A DNA stretch of 64,000 nucleotides, from positions 454,341 through 518,340 of the forward strand of contig WBMV01000138.1 of assembly GCA_013396655.1 (NCBI GenBank), read 5' to 3'. Positions 12,998 through 24,740 of this stretch are shown here, piece by piece. How positions within the stretch are numbered: position 1 is the stretch's first letter; every line of letters starts with the position of its first letter. Position numbers and translations under genes: made by a program. This DNA comes from Campylorhamphus procurvoides. Taxonomy: Eukaryota > Chordata > Aves > Passeriformes > Dendrocolaptidae. A model generated the notes under the pieces. That model saw only the letters and a program-made list of their open reading frames with translations, ran no database searches and was not told where the DNA came from.

Positions 12998-13227
12998 CCA
13001 GGGGAGATTTAGGTTAAATATTAGGAAGAAATTTTTTACAGAGAGAGTAATCAGGCATTGGAATGGCCTGCCCAGAATGGTGGGGGATTCACCGTCCCTG
13101 GAGGCTTTAAGATGAGACTGGATGTGGCACTTAGTGCCATGATCTAGCAATCACAGTGGTGTTGGATCAAGGGTTGGGCTTGATGATCTCAGAGGTCTCT
13201 TCCAACCAGGGTGATTCTATGATTCTC
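12998..13227 (+). mobile_element. CR1 LINE 3' end
   Basis: Sense-oriented CR1 tail. It has GGTTAAATATTAGGAAGAAA, the region corresponding to CATTGGAATGGCCTGCCCAG, the TCCCTGGAGGCTTTAAGA part, GATGTGGCACTTAGTGCCAT, and the terminal AGGTCTCTTCCAACC followed by GATTCTATGATTCT. The end is nearly intact, so this is a fairly young or well-preserved copy, heavily 5'-truncated as is usual for CR1. Confidence 0.92.
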
Positions 13228-14687
13228 TTGAAAATCCATTTCCTGTCATTTCCATTTCACCCCAGCACAAATTACCTTCTCTTCATTCCTTCTTGGCTTT
13301 CCTAACCAAAGACACTGTTGGCCAGCTAATTCCTCTGGAATTTGCCATTTGCTAACTGATCTGATTAGAGTTAGTTACTAATTATTTGTATTACTACAAC
13401 CCTGATGTTAGAGGCACCATGGGAATATAATTTAATTACAGCATAATATCAATCAGATGCATAAATTAAAATGTTCGTATTTGAATACAAATCTATTTTC
13501 TACTTTCAGTTGTATTATCTGCCAGGCTTGGAGGAGAAAAAAGCTGTTTCTCCAGGGTCTTGTGCAGTGTGAGTTGGGCAATTCTCCCAAATCAGGCTGA
13601 GGCTCACAGTTGAAAGCATGGGGCTCACAGTTCCCAGGTGTGGTTACTTTTAAGAAGAATTCTTTCTGGAAGGGTTTTTAACAAGAGAAGCTGTGATTGA
13701 ACACCATTGAAGTTCCACAATGTCTAGCATCCTTTGATGAGTTTAATGAGTTTAACTATGTGGTCTATAAAGAGCCACCTCTTTGTGCCAACTGTGACGT
13801 AAACCACAGCTGGGCCTTTTGCTTCAAGTAGAAATGCAAGCCAGTCCCTTCATGGCCTCTGATATGTCAAAAAATAACAAGCCTCAAGGAAGCTAAATCT
13901 TCTCATGTGCTTTTAAGCGGGAACAGTTCAGCACGGGGAGGAGAAAATGTGAGAAGAGTCAGAGGTCAATGTCTTATCAATTGATATATAAAAATCTACT
14001 GAGTTTCTTCAGCTGGATGATTTCCATCATCTTCTACAGTAAGAGTCTTTCTTACAACTCTTACTACAGTGACAAAGCACTAAAGAAACCACACAAATTG
14101 AAATCACTGGTGAAGAAGAAGGATGCAGGAAGGTAAATGTTTTATTTTGAAAGAAATCCATTTTTGATCTCCTATTAAAATAGTGAATAAAAAAAAACAG
14201 GGAAAATTTGTATCAAACACAACACTTGGTTTCAGCTGTGAGCTGGTAATTGTGTTGTATGTTTTGGCATGTTTTGCTGTGAAAGATTTTTAAATTAAAA
14301 CTGGCTTCCAACTCCTCTAGAAATGTTTTTTGGCTTATTTTGATGCCAGCAAACCTGAAATGGTATTGGATACATATGCTTCCCATTATAAGTTATCTGG
14401 CAGAAGTGGCCCCATTTGACTAAGGTCCCGAGCCATCCTGTTTCTGTGGGAGCCCTTGGCACAAGGCTGCCTGTCCACCCAGTGATGTTTGGACCATCAG
14501 GTGGGTCCTGCAGGGGTTGTTTGTCATGCAGAAACTCAGAACAGGCGCTTCCAGGCTCTTTTGGCTTACAGCTTGCTCCCACTACTGGGACTTGAGAAAA
14601 GCCAAATATGCATCTGTTACAGTTTAGCTAAATGAGTGTTTTGTTGCTGTTGAATTTTTTCATATCATCATGTGGTTTTGGAGGGCA
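13228..14687. other. unique AT-rich sequence, nothing recognised
   Basis: No exon-like frame, transposon or RNA gene could be supported. Confidence 0.5.
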
Positions 14688-15060
14688 CGTGGAACACGCA
14701 CAGGGCGAGAGCGGGAAGGGATGCGGGGAGGGATGTGGGGAGGGATGCGGGGAGGTTGCGACGGGAAGTGCCACGAGAGTTTAGGGGGATAAAATTTGCT
14801 GGCACTACAGGAATTCGCTCTCTGGTTCGTGGGGCTGGAAGTCGGAGGGAGTCGCCGACTGCTGTGCCCTCGGAGCTCCCCTGCGCTCCAGCTTCGCGAA
14901 TCCCGTGCCAGGCAGGGATTCTCCCGTTCGCCACGGCAGCCGTGTTGGAAGGAATTAGGGAATTCCCCTTTCGGGACGGCCACGCTGCCCCCTCGCTGCT
15001 CAGCCCGCACCCAGGGCTACCCCCGGCTCTGCGCGGGACCTCCATCAGGGCTGCAATGCC
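14688..15060. promoter_or_regulatory. isolated CpG-island-like segment
   Basis: By hand count there are about 31 CpG dinucleotides between 14688 and 15041, in sequence clearly richer in G+C than its AT-rich surroundings. The rest of the window is CpG-poor. Long open frames on both strands (for example 14672-15286 plus and 14668-15045 minus) are explained by the scarcity of stop codons in GC-rich DNA and are not supported as genes. The island could be an unmethylated promoter of an unannotated transcript, or a GC-rich insertion. There is no clear TATA box or first exon. Confidence 0.6.
14718..14755 (+). repeat. 12-bp G-rich tandem repeat (x3), G-quadruplex candidate
   Basis: Three consecutive copies of GGGATG(C/T)GGGGA at 14718-14729, 14730-14741 and 14742-14753. 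The strand carries at least six runs of three or more guanines within 38 bp, satisfying the usual G-quadruplex pattern. It sits at the left edge of the CpG island. Confidence 0.85.
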
Positions 15061-15148
15061 ATCTCACTGGCACAGAACTGAGACAGGCAGCGGGTTTTCC
15101 ATTTGCTGCAGCTGCCTGGTTGGAAGGAACCTGGGAATTCCCCCTTCC
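14909..15148 (+). repeat. diverged direct duplication (about 60 bp, two copies)
   Basis: Copy 1 (about 14909-14970) and copy 2 (about 15084-15148) share the order CAGGCAG, a pyrimidine-rich part, a GCC/GCAGCTG-like core, TTGGAAGGAA and GGGAATTCCCC. They are offset by about 175 bp. The copies differ at many positions, so the duplication is not recent. Copy 2 has lost most CpGs (CCGTTCGCCACGG against CCATTTGCTGCAG), consistent with methylation-driven decay. Confidence 0.7.
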
Positions 15149-17118
15149 CCTTTGGTGCATTGTGAGTGGTCCCAGCCCTGCCGCCTCCTCGCTGCCCACT
15201 GCCATGGATACACTGTCTTGGAGCCCTGCCTGCCCACTGCCACCACCACTGCATTAATCTTTCTATTTCATTCAGATGCCTTGTAATGTCACCAAAATTA
15301 ATAATTTAGTGGGAGGGAAATAAATGAAGAAGAAGCGGAGGGTCGGAGGTCCCACCTCCTGGAACATATTGTCAGTAAACAGACAGCATCCAACAGCTTA
15401 TCTGTCTCACCACCATCAGAAGTCTACCAGAAGTTACCACGCAACCTTCTGCCATGCAGCAAAAGTGAAGCTGTGGCCAAACATAACCTTTGAAACACCA
15501 GCCACTCCACAAATCTTGCATCCACCTCCCAGCCACACCTGGGCAGAAGCAGCAGTCTTCTCCCAGAGTTTCTCATGTGTGACTCACTTCCATCATGTGA
15601 CTCGTTATTTTGGTGGTCATTCAGAAGATACCATTTTGCATATGTTTTTGATTACCAAGCTCTAGGCAGGCACTCTTCCTTATAAGCACTAAATCTCTTC
15701 TGACAATTCTCTTTTCTCCAGGAAGCCACCAGAATTGAGGTCCCTCAAGATTTAGCTATTCCATCCTTGCTCAGGTTCAGCACTGCAGCCAAAGCTGGTG
15801 GCTATAAGAAATTTCCCAGCAGTATTGTTTGCCTGAGAGAGGTGCTCAGGCTGCTTAAGTGGCATTAAAGGTACTGAACAGATGAGGGTGCAAGTGGAAG
15901 TCCCTTGAACACTGATTTGCACGTAGTCTGCAACAACTCCTTGAGCAAGGCTGCTCTTCTTGGATTAGCATTGAAGCCCATCTGGAGTAAGGCGGCCAAG
16001 CAGCCATCACCCCCAGGTGAGTGGGACAGTCCAGTGGTTCCCTTTCTAATCACACTCTTTTTGGACCCAAACCCGCAAGTCAAAGCAACAGCTAAAGCAG
16101 ATTCCCAGCTTCTCATGGGAACAGAGCAAATACTTTGCAGAACTCTGGCCCCATCTACACATAGCCTGCTGAGAAATTGTGAAAATCATCCCTTTAAAAG
16201 CATTTCCAGCAACTGTTCACTTAGGGAGTTATCCGATCTGCATAACCATATGAATATCAATTTACTTCTATTTTACATTGCACTGTTCCTGTGTGTTGAT
16301 GAAAGCAGCTATGGAACAATAGCAGGTAATGAATATATTGAACTGAGCAGAAGATATATCTGGAATGTATAACTGGATACTGCTCTGAATGTTCAATTTT
16401 TCCGCACAAGTGTGGGAGTGCAGTGTGCATTCACCACATACAATAGAACTAATACCAAGAATTGTCTGTTTGCAACATTTGTTGCCTCTGGAGAATTCAA
16501 AAATTGAGTGAAAGGAAACGTACTTTTGTTTGTAGAGCGTCAGCTGTATCCTTATGAATTTCAAACACACAGATGCAGGCAGGATCTGAAACATCAGCAT
16601 CTCCTGCCTCTTTCTCTACCTTATTCCTTTCTTCAGAATTCATTTTTTTTTCTCTCGTCCTTTGTTATTTTGATTTTTTTCCACTGTTGTTCGTGTGGGT
16701 TGCGTGAACAAGAATGCTTTGAGTGTACCACTATGGAGTTGGGATAGGCAAACACTCAAACCATGAAACCTGTAGGATAGAAGTGCCTGGTAAATAGTAG
16801 TTTCAACCATGATACCTTCTTTTTTTTGCTTTTCAGTTTTGTGGGGAGTTTTTTAATAACAAGATTTTAATCCTTTGTACAAACAAACAAACCACCAAAA
16901 CAAAGCATAGAAAAAATGGATCCCTCTGTTATGAAAGTAGAGTATTCCCTGAGCAGTTTCCACTTAGCTGGAAAGCCTTTTGCCACTGAGCAGTATCTGT
17001 CCTACTCATCCAGAGAGCTCATGCCTTGGGTTTACCCTGTTGTTCTTGGGTTCCATTGGGCCATTCAAGCACAGCACTGCAGAAAGGGATCCATTGCTGC
17101 CATCTGTCATTGACTTCA
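15149..17118. other. unique sequence, nothing recognised
   Basis: About 2 kb without a supportable gene or repeat, apart from short T-rich and CAAA-rich tracts (about 16640-16680 and 16882-16908). Confidence 0.5.
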
Positions 17119-18198
17119 TGTGGTGGTTGGACCCTGGAGAAACGCCTGGTGTCCAGCAAAACTGCTTCAAGGTCTTTGTCCCCCCCCACCCTTTTCGACG
17201 TCCAGAAAAATAGCTAGGAATTCATAACTAGAGGTAACAACCAAAAGAGGAGCTTTGATTAATACCACGGGCAAAGCAGAATAATGCTTATATTTATTAC
17301 TAACAAACTAAGAACTAAAAATAAGAAATAAAAACAGGTTAGAAACACCTTTCCACCACCACCTCTTGGTCTGTCCATGCTCCCCTCCTTCCCTGCAGTG
17401 TTGCAGGGGACAGGGAATGGAAGGTTTACAGTCAGTTGTTGTTGGGTCAGCCATTCGCAGATCTAAGTCCAAAACTCAAGCAACAGTTCTGTCTCAGGGG
17501 GTTTTCCTGTGGGCTGCAAAGAGGACAGCTCGCTTCACCACAGTCGCCACCACAGTCACAGAGGAACCCCAACTCTGAGTCCTTCCCCTGCGCTCCATGG
17601 GGTCCCCCCACAAGACAGATCCTCTGCTCTCTTGTGGGTCATTCCATGGGGTGCAGTCTCTTATGAAAAGTTGCCTGTACCTGCTTAACATGGGCTTCTT
17701 CCTCCGTGGGTCTTGGCTGCAAATCTTTTGCAGGACTCCACTTCATCTTGGGGCCTCCCATGAGGTAACAGCTTCTTTCATGCATCCTCCTGCTCTGGCA
17801 GGGGGGGTCTTTGCACCCCAATGGATCCCATGGTCTTTGAGGGGGCAGCTCGTAATCACCATGGTCATCACCATGGTAATCAGAGAAATATAGCTTTAAG
17901 TCCTTTCCCTGATCCGTGGGGTCCCTCCCCTTTTTTCTCTTCCTGCACTGACCTTGATGTCTGCATTGTGATGTTGTTAATCCATGGCTGCCAATTTCCA
18001 ACTGAGCAACAAATCCTCCATTCTTAAATATGTTTTCACTCAGGGAGGTAACTTAACGGTTCAAAAGCAGGAAGTTTTCCTTGGAGCTGACCCTCATTGG
18101 CTCTGCTCTATAGGATAGAGGGAAACTTCTAGCAGCTTCTAACAGAAGCTGTTCTTCCTCTTATAAAAAAAAAAACCTAATCAGAGAAACCCACAACC
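17119..18198 (-). mobile_element. avian endogenous-retrovirus-type LTR, near complete (solo)
   Basis: On the plus strand it begins TGTGGTGGTTGGACCCTGGA and ends with CTTCTAGCAGCTTCTAACAG followed by an A-run and AACCCACAA. These two ends match the termini of a common avian LTR as I remember it, read in antisense. Inside are the features expected of that family: a TTTATTACTAAC part (AATAAA on the minus strand, about 17290), degenerate GGGTC/CATGGGG units at about 17580-17830, and GACCTTGATGTCTGCA near 17950. No coding region flanks it and no obvious target-site duplication was found, so it reads as an old solo LTR. The family name (ERVL- or ERVK-like) is not certain. Confidence 0.75.
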
Positions 18199-21100
18199 CT
18201 TAAGGATGGAGGATGTGCAGGCTCCATTTACTGCGCCTTGCCTCCTGTGAGACAGAGGTGGGGAGAAACTTATTTGGGGGAGCAATACATGCCAATCTAA
18301 CTGAAATAAGAAACTATTCTTTTTGCCTGTGGGTTTGGATATGCTCACTTAAGAACCCAAGGTATCAATAATTAGGAAAAGCAAACAAGCAAGGAAGCTT
18401 AAGATGACAATGTAATAATGGCGAGTCTAGGAATTTTGAATAAACTACCTAGTACCAGAAGAGGGACAACTGTCTTAATCTTCAACCGTCAGCTCTGTGT
18501 GGGAAACTGCAGGATGCTTCTGAGGATCCTTATATCCTGAATACTGTGAATTCCAAAGCTAAACCAGCCCACACTTGCAGAAGACTCTGAAATACTCAGT
18601 TTTGAACATTGTGTTGAGTGATTTTACTCTCTAAGATAATGGCTACTCATCCAAACACTATTTTGTAAACATCCAGTCATAGGAGTCAATCTTCTTAATT
18701 CCTAGGATACATAAGTTTGTTAGAATATGATAACGCTACAGAGACGTTAAATTTTTCTCTTGAAATAGTCACATTTTCTGTGTATATATGTACATATACA
18801 TGCATGTGTTTTTAGCTAATGAAACAGTAAGTTTAAAACTTCAGCTAACAGCATTTAATGGTTTTGTGTGGAGACAAAGGTTTTCAGCTTCTGTTAATTA
18901 TCATATGACTCTGATGGAGCAGTTTAGCTGAAAACCTAAACCAAAAAATGGCTTTTCATTTTCTAACTTAATTTCAAGCTACAATTTTATCTCCCTTGGT
19001 AGGGTCTTTAATTTTATTTTTAAATGCTATGAAAGTATTAAGAACTCATGTTTTTCAAACTTTTTGGCTGAAAAAGTTCATGAGACAAGGAGGTTCTGTT
19101 TTATCCTGAGTCTGTCAAGCTTTGCTTCTTGAAAGTAAAAAAACAATAAAACACACAGGGAAATGAAGTTATTGAGGATAAAGTCTGAAGTGAAGATGAA
19201 TGGGCAGCAGATGCCAAATAAAATAAGCAGAGTATGACAAAGGTACAGTCAAGTTGCCTTCTACAGACCTTTTAAATTAATAAGAAAGAGAAGTTTTTCA
19301 TCCTTATCTATTTCTTTTCTGTCATCTACATGGTGTTCTATTGTGCCTGAAGGTTATCCTTCTCAAATCTTCCAAAACAATATATTTACCTAACTTCCAC
19401 TCAGCTTTCTCCAACCTTGGAGCTGCCAAGTAATCCTGTCCTCCGCATTAGATAATTCTTCAAGGTTTAAATATCTGAAATAGTACACTTCATCTAGATT
19501 TTGTTGCAAAACTTCAAATTGCCTGAAAATCTGTAACACTCCCTGGTATCTTAGATCAGTAGACAGGAGCATGGACAGAAGGCAGGATCTGAATGCTTGG
19601 TGCTGTGGTTGTTTAGTAGACAGATGATTTGCTGCAGAACACAAGGGCCAAATGGAGTGGACTCAGGCACGAGGTGAGGTGGTGGGAATATCTTTGATAA
19701 CATAGCTCGGAGGAATCCTGCCAGTTTTCACCCTAGTTCTGACAGCTACCTTATGTGGGCACAGCAAGGAGCAGACCTGTGTCAGAGTCACTAAAGCAGA
19801 CAAAACACGTAATAAAGAAGACATTAGCTACTGTGCAACAGCAGCCGTTTAAAGAACCGTGGATGATGAGGAGCATTTCCAAGAAAGGACAATCTCCAGA
19901 TTTGCTTTCATATGTTGGTAGATATCCTATAAGTACTATAGACATCTGGATATCTATATAGATCTGGATATCAATATAAAACAGACTGCTGCAGGCTTCC
20001 CCACACTGCCTGAGGGCTCAAGAGAAAAGTTATATCCCCTGTGGTGGTGACACCCAGCTCTGATGCACTTGGCAACCAGAGCTGTCTGAAGACAGGCATG
20101 AAGCATTTAACATCAGGGATTACTAGTGATTCGAAGAGACAGTTAAAATAAAAAGGGTCAGTCAAGGAATTTTAATTCACCTGCAGCTCTGTTCTCTAAA
20201 TTTGTCTGGAGAAAGGTGGTGAAAGTTGCAGTTTCTATGGTCCAGAAGATGAATAAAAAGTATTTCTGAGGTTGTAGGTAGGTAGTTTCAGACATGCTAG
20301 TCCCAAACACTCTGTTGCACTCCTTCCAGCTCTGCTCTTCCCACAGGGCAGGTTTCTGCTTGGTTAGAGATCACAAGCCAGGGCCAGAGAAGAAACCTGG
20401 ATGTAGATGGGTATGTGACAGGGTTAACTGGCCAGAGCCCCTGTTGATCTGTGATTTCCAGTAATATTCGCAAAGAATGAAAATGGATTTTAAAGTCCTG
20501 GGCTGAGTCATCAGCCTCAAACCATGGCACTGCTGTTCCCATGGGAGTGGAACACAGCTGGTCCCTTGAGGACAGCTGCCTCAAATTCAGCTGATCTTGG
20601 TGTCATGTTATCCTGTCATGTGTCCTCTAGCTCTGTTATTTGTGGCTGCTGCCCAAGTTATGAAATACAAGTCACTAAAACCACGCTCAGCATCATCAGT
20701 GTAAACTACTTGACCATAATTTAGACCGTGTTCATCAGAGGTGAAGAGCAATCCAGCACTGTTAGGTCATGTCTCACCCTGCAGTCAGGGTGTCTTCTGA
20801 AGTCAGGTGACTTTCCTTGCTCCCAGCCTTTCCCTACAGCCCGTAGGAAGCTTTGCTGCTTCTCAGCCTCTTGTGACATCTCATATTTGCTGAATAAGAC
20901 TAATTGGGAAAGAATCTGCACTGACTTCTATCACACCACATCCAACCAAGGATCAGTCTCTGGCTGATGAAGGATAAGCCACTCATCACTCCTCACCTGT
21001 GAGAAGAGGCATCTGTGTGGCACAAACCCTTCTCATTCCTCCAGGTCAAATGGGCAAGGCTGTCTGTAGGAGGAAGACCCTCTCCATCTAATGTGTTTCT

Positions 21101-21936
21101 ATCTCTGTAAGTTGGCTGGACCTCAGCATTCAGGTCTGACACAGCTCACCTGCTCAAGTCACCCATGAAGTTGAGTAGCAAAATCATTTGAGTCCAGCAT
21201 GAACACCAGGTCCAGTTTCCAGCCTAGCACTGCTGCAACATGCTGCCCTCTAATGTCCCCTCTGCTCTGAGCCTTACTGCTTCCCTAATCTGTGTATTCA
21301 GTAGCCCACTGGCAATGAGAAAAGGTTATAACAAACAAGATCATTCCATTAAATAAAATGCATAAAAACTGACCTCCTTTTGGAAAACAAACAAACAAAA
21401 ACTCACCAAAACAAAAGACCAGAAATATAAATTTCTTCTATAGAAGGCAGCTGTCCCTGGTCAATCTTCTGCATGTACTTCCCCCACAGCACCTTTTCCT
21501 CTCCCCTGCTTAAAAGATGAACTGCACTGCAAGCCACACATCTGATTGCAGGGGACTGCAGACAGTGACCATAAGGAACGTGAGAAGCTGCTCCACTGCA
21601 AAAGCTGCACATAGCATCAGTATCTGAGTTCCCACATCCAAGTATATCAGTCTTCATCTTTATAAAAACTGCCAGTACAATGAAGAAGAAAATCTCTCTG
21701 CTCAGCCCTAGAAGGCATTATCACAATGTCTTCTTTTTATGTAGCTTGGGCAGTAACCCAAAAGCAGAACATCACAAGTGTACAAAGCAGCACATTAGAA
21801 CAGGCCAGATTCACCAGGGATTTCTAGGGAAAGATGGGGGAAAAAACATGGTCACAGGTGTCATGTGAAAGGTGGGTCTTCAGACTTTTGCCTGTCAGTG
21901 TCCCTGGGAAAGTCGAGACCCTTATGTCCAACAGTC
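18199..21936. other. unique AT-rich sequence
   Basis: No transposon is recognised over 3.7 kb. A minus-strand frame at 19390-19644 (84 codons) has a fairly protein-like composition but no recognisable domain. Near 19946-19975 the word ATCTGGATATC occurs twice around GATATCTATATAGATC, a small palindromic cluster. Confidence 0.5.
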
Positions 21937-22563
21937 TGTCAGCATCTCATAAGGAGACCCTTCACCAACAGATTCACAAAATCAGAGAGTACTTCAACCA
22001 CCATTGTTAGGGAGGACTCAACAGAGTGAAAACCCTTCAGTGAGTCCTCCCAAGGTGTCATCCGCTGCCACCTACTGAAAGGACTCATTTTCACAATTTA
22101 TGGAATAACACTCTTTTATTGACACAGATTGTGACAGATTAATAAGGTTCAAAGGTTGTTTGTGATAGTTTCTAACTGCAAAAATATGTCTTAAAGCATT
22201 CTGCTGATACATGTGTTAAGCAAGCACAAGATCAAATACAAAGTAGTCTACTAATATGCTATGGGGTAAGCACAAACAAAAGCTCTAGTCCTAAAAGCAG
22301 CGGTTAATGAATGTAGAGTATAATTCTCACCCAAGGCATCCCTGTGGGAAGAGAAGTTGGACTCAGCAGTTTCAGTGGAGGTCTTCTTCAGCATTTCCCC
22401 TATCTCCAACTTACTTTTATACTATTTTGTTAGGTTTGGATGGAATCTGAGTGACTGTAGTCATAAATAGCTTTTATTTCTGATTGGTGTAAAGTTATCT
22501 CACCATACTTAATGGGGGGGAGGGGAGGTGTCATGGCTTTGCACCTGAGAAGGGGGCTTGACA
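21937..22563 (-). mobile_element. solo LTR with promoter and poly(A) signal (antisense)
   Basis: Boundaries TGTCAG at 21937 and CTTGACA ending at 22563 give inverted TGTCA/TGACA termini. Read on the minus strand the order fits a retroviral LTR: CCAATCAGAAATAAAAGC-like U3 sequence (about 22475-22490), a TATAAAA box (22415-22421), then an AATAAA poly(A) signal (22115-22120) and a U5-like remainder. No internal retroviral sequence, primer-binding site or polypurine tract is visible next to it. No 5-bp target duplication was found, so the exact ends are provisional. Confidence 0.6.
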
Positions 22564-24077
22564 TGATTGTTAGCTTCAGCAGCAGAACATCTTGATTGTC
22601 CCTTGGCAGACAGATGCTGTACAGTCTGAGTATCTCAGTGTTCCCCCATTCTGCTGGGGTTTGAATGGAGAGGGGCCATGCAGTCTCCACTTCGTTCCAC
22701 ACTCTGTTCTGTTTCTCTGAGCAGATATTTATCGTTGTATTGGGGAGCATGTCAGCCTCAGTTCCTCCAGGGAGTTGCAGCTGCTTTTTACCTTAGAATT
22801 CTGAATCTCCTCTAGATTTAAGCCTATCCGTCATCTCACAACAGGGAAACAATGAAGTCTACAGAGTAGCAGAGTGGTATATAAAGTCACCACACCTCCC
22901 TATGCTCCTTATCAAAGCTGCCTTGGATCAGAGAGGTGGACAGTCTGCACTTAACCACTTTTGAACATGCTGTCATCTTCCCTGTGCTGTTTTATTACCT
23001 AGCAGGCAGGGAGGAAGCAGATTACCTGTGAGGCATTACAAAAGCTAATCTTTATTGACAGCTCTTAGGAAGTCTCTTTAAGGCTTGCTTCCCAGTGTCA
23101 CTGCTAATGTGTTAGACTCAGCTTTATTCTGAACTGGTAACAAAGATAAAGATAGCAAGAAGCAGTATTTAATGCCCTGGTTTCCATCAAAGTGAGCACC
23201 TTCATCTGGGTTTTTCTGGTTCACCAAATTCAGGAGATGAGGGACAGCTATGAAGAGTTGTCACATGCATTGTCTGTGCTGCACTAGCCATCCAACGTCC
23301 CCATCCAGCTCAAAGCACCTGGGTTCTCAGTGCTATAAAAATAAATTTCCCACAAAAAGCCCTAACTGGTTTCAGTTCTGTTCCTCTCCATTTTTGGTCA
23401 GCGTGAAAGAGATCAGTCCATGATTCCCCTGCCTAGCTAAGCCAGTTTAATGATGCATCCAATTGTCTTTCTGAGTCTCAGTTTGTAGGTTACTTGATAA
23501 AAATCTTGCCTTCAGTTCACAGAGCAAGAATGACAAGTAATGGATATTGAATGATAACCCTGCACCAGTACCTCCCAGGGCTGTTGCAAGAAAACCACCA
23601 GCCCCGTGGGCTGGGAGTGCAATGATGTCTAGGACTCATAAGGGTGGTTACTGTCTAGGGGTTTGGGACTCATTAGGGGATGCAGAGAAAGAGCATTTCC
23701 TGCACTGCATCCTGATTCCACGTGTCTTGGTGGGAGGTGCCCTGCGAGTGATTAAGAAAGCACATTCTTGCATCTAGAAGATGCTGTCCTTCAAAACTCC
23801 TTTCCCTAAGACCCTTTACTCTTGAAACTGCTTCCCATGGGATCCCTTGCCCCTCTGCTCTGGGGCACAGCTGAGAATCTGGTTTATGAGAAATTACTAC
23901 TTCTCTCTTCTCAGAGAAGCACAGTCCACCCAGAAGCCTCAGAGGGTAGTAACATCTTGCCAATATTGTAAAAACACAGAGTGAATAACTTCAATTCAGG
24001 ACAACGTTGAAGAAATCTCCATACAGGTTCCATTCTCTGAAGAATTAAAGAAGGGAATAAATCAAGACAAATCAATA
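22564..24077. other. unique sequence, nothing recognised
   Basis: No supportable element was seen. Short open frames lack recognisable domains. Confidence 0.5.
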
Positions 24078-24740
24078 ATTTTTTTATGGAAAATGGGCCT
24101 TGTCAAATAAACCTGATTTCATTCTGTGATGAGATTACAAATTTGGTTGATAAAGGGAACTGTCCAGATGTAATAGGCTTAGATCTTCAGAGGGTTTTTG
24201 ACTTAGTATCAAATGACATTTCATTTTAAAAAATTTAAAAAAATTTGTATCAATAAAGCATGAACTAAACAGATTACAAACTGCCTACCTGACAGATACC
24301 CAGTCAGGGGAAACCAGCCCTAAACAAGAACAGCCCTAGTGAGGTGACATGAGGAACCAGGACTATGCCCAGAACTGTTTGATGCTTTCAGCTGTGCTCT
24401 GGGAATTGATGTAGGTAAAATTGGCCAGTGATGCAAATGCCAGCAGATCAGTAGAGAGTGATACAGTGATACCAAGACATCTGGGTCCCTGAGGGAGTGG
24501 AGACCACTCACACGGAATTTGAATATTACGAAGTCATGTATCTAGCAAGGAGAAACTCATGTAACAGAGACTGTACCCCAAAATGGAGGTTACAATGGCC
24601 ACAGGACTGAATGTGACCTCCCAGCACAAGGATCTGGCAAAAAGACACAATTCTTATCTACCAAAAGACTGCATGCATCTGACTTCTTGTGCTGTGCCAA
24701 GGAGACCAATCCTGGGACGCACTGCATTCTTCTGGCACCT
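24078..24740 (+). mobile_element. old CR1 LINE reverse-transcriptase remnant
   Basis: The sequence resembles the deeply conserved CR1 group shared by birds and other reptiles. Recognisable parts are GAAAATGGGCCTTGTCAAAT, AACCTGATTTCATTCTGTGA, GATGAGATTACAAATTTGGT and TAATAGGCTTAGATCTTCAG. A stretch reading FDLVSNDI-like (canonical FDLVPHDIL) lies near 24195-24225. After about 24270 it has large deletions, then pieces such as AGAGAGTGATACAGTGAT. The frame is destroyed. The copy is clearly older than the other CR1 copies here, and its right edge is uncertain. Confidence 0.75.

Noticed and set aside
14672..15286. 204-codon plus-strand frame (and 116-153 codon frames on both strands) as a gene
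   Set aside because: They lie in GC-rich CpG-island DNA where stop codons are rare in all frames, include translation of the 12-bp repeat (RDAGRDVGRDAG) and show no domain or splice context.
17821..17896. MVITMVITMVI repeat peptide
   Set aside because: It comes from a short ATCACCATGGT duplication inside the LTR, not from a coding gene.
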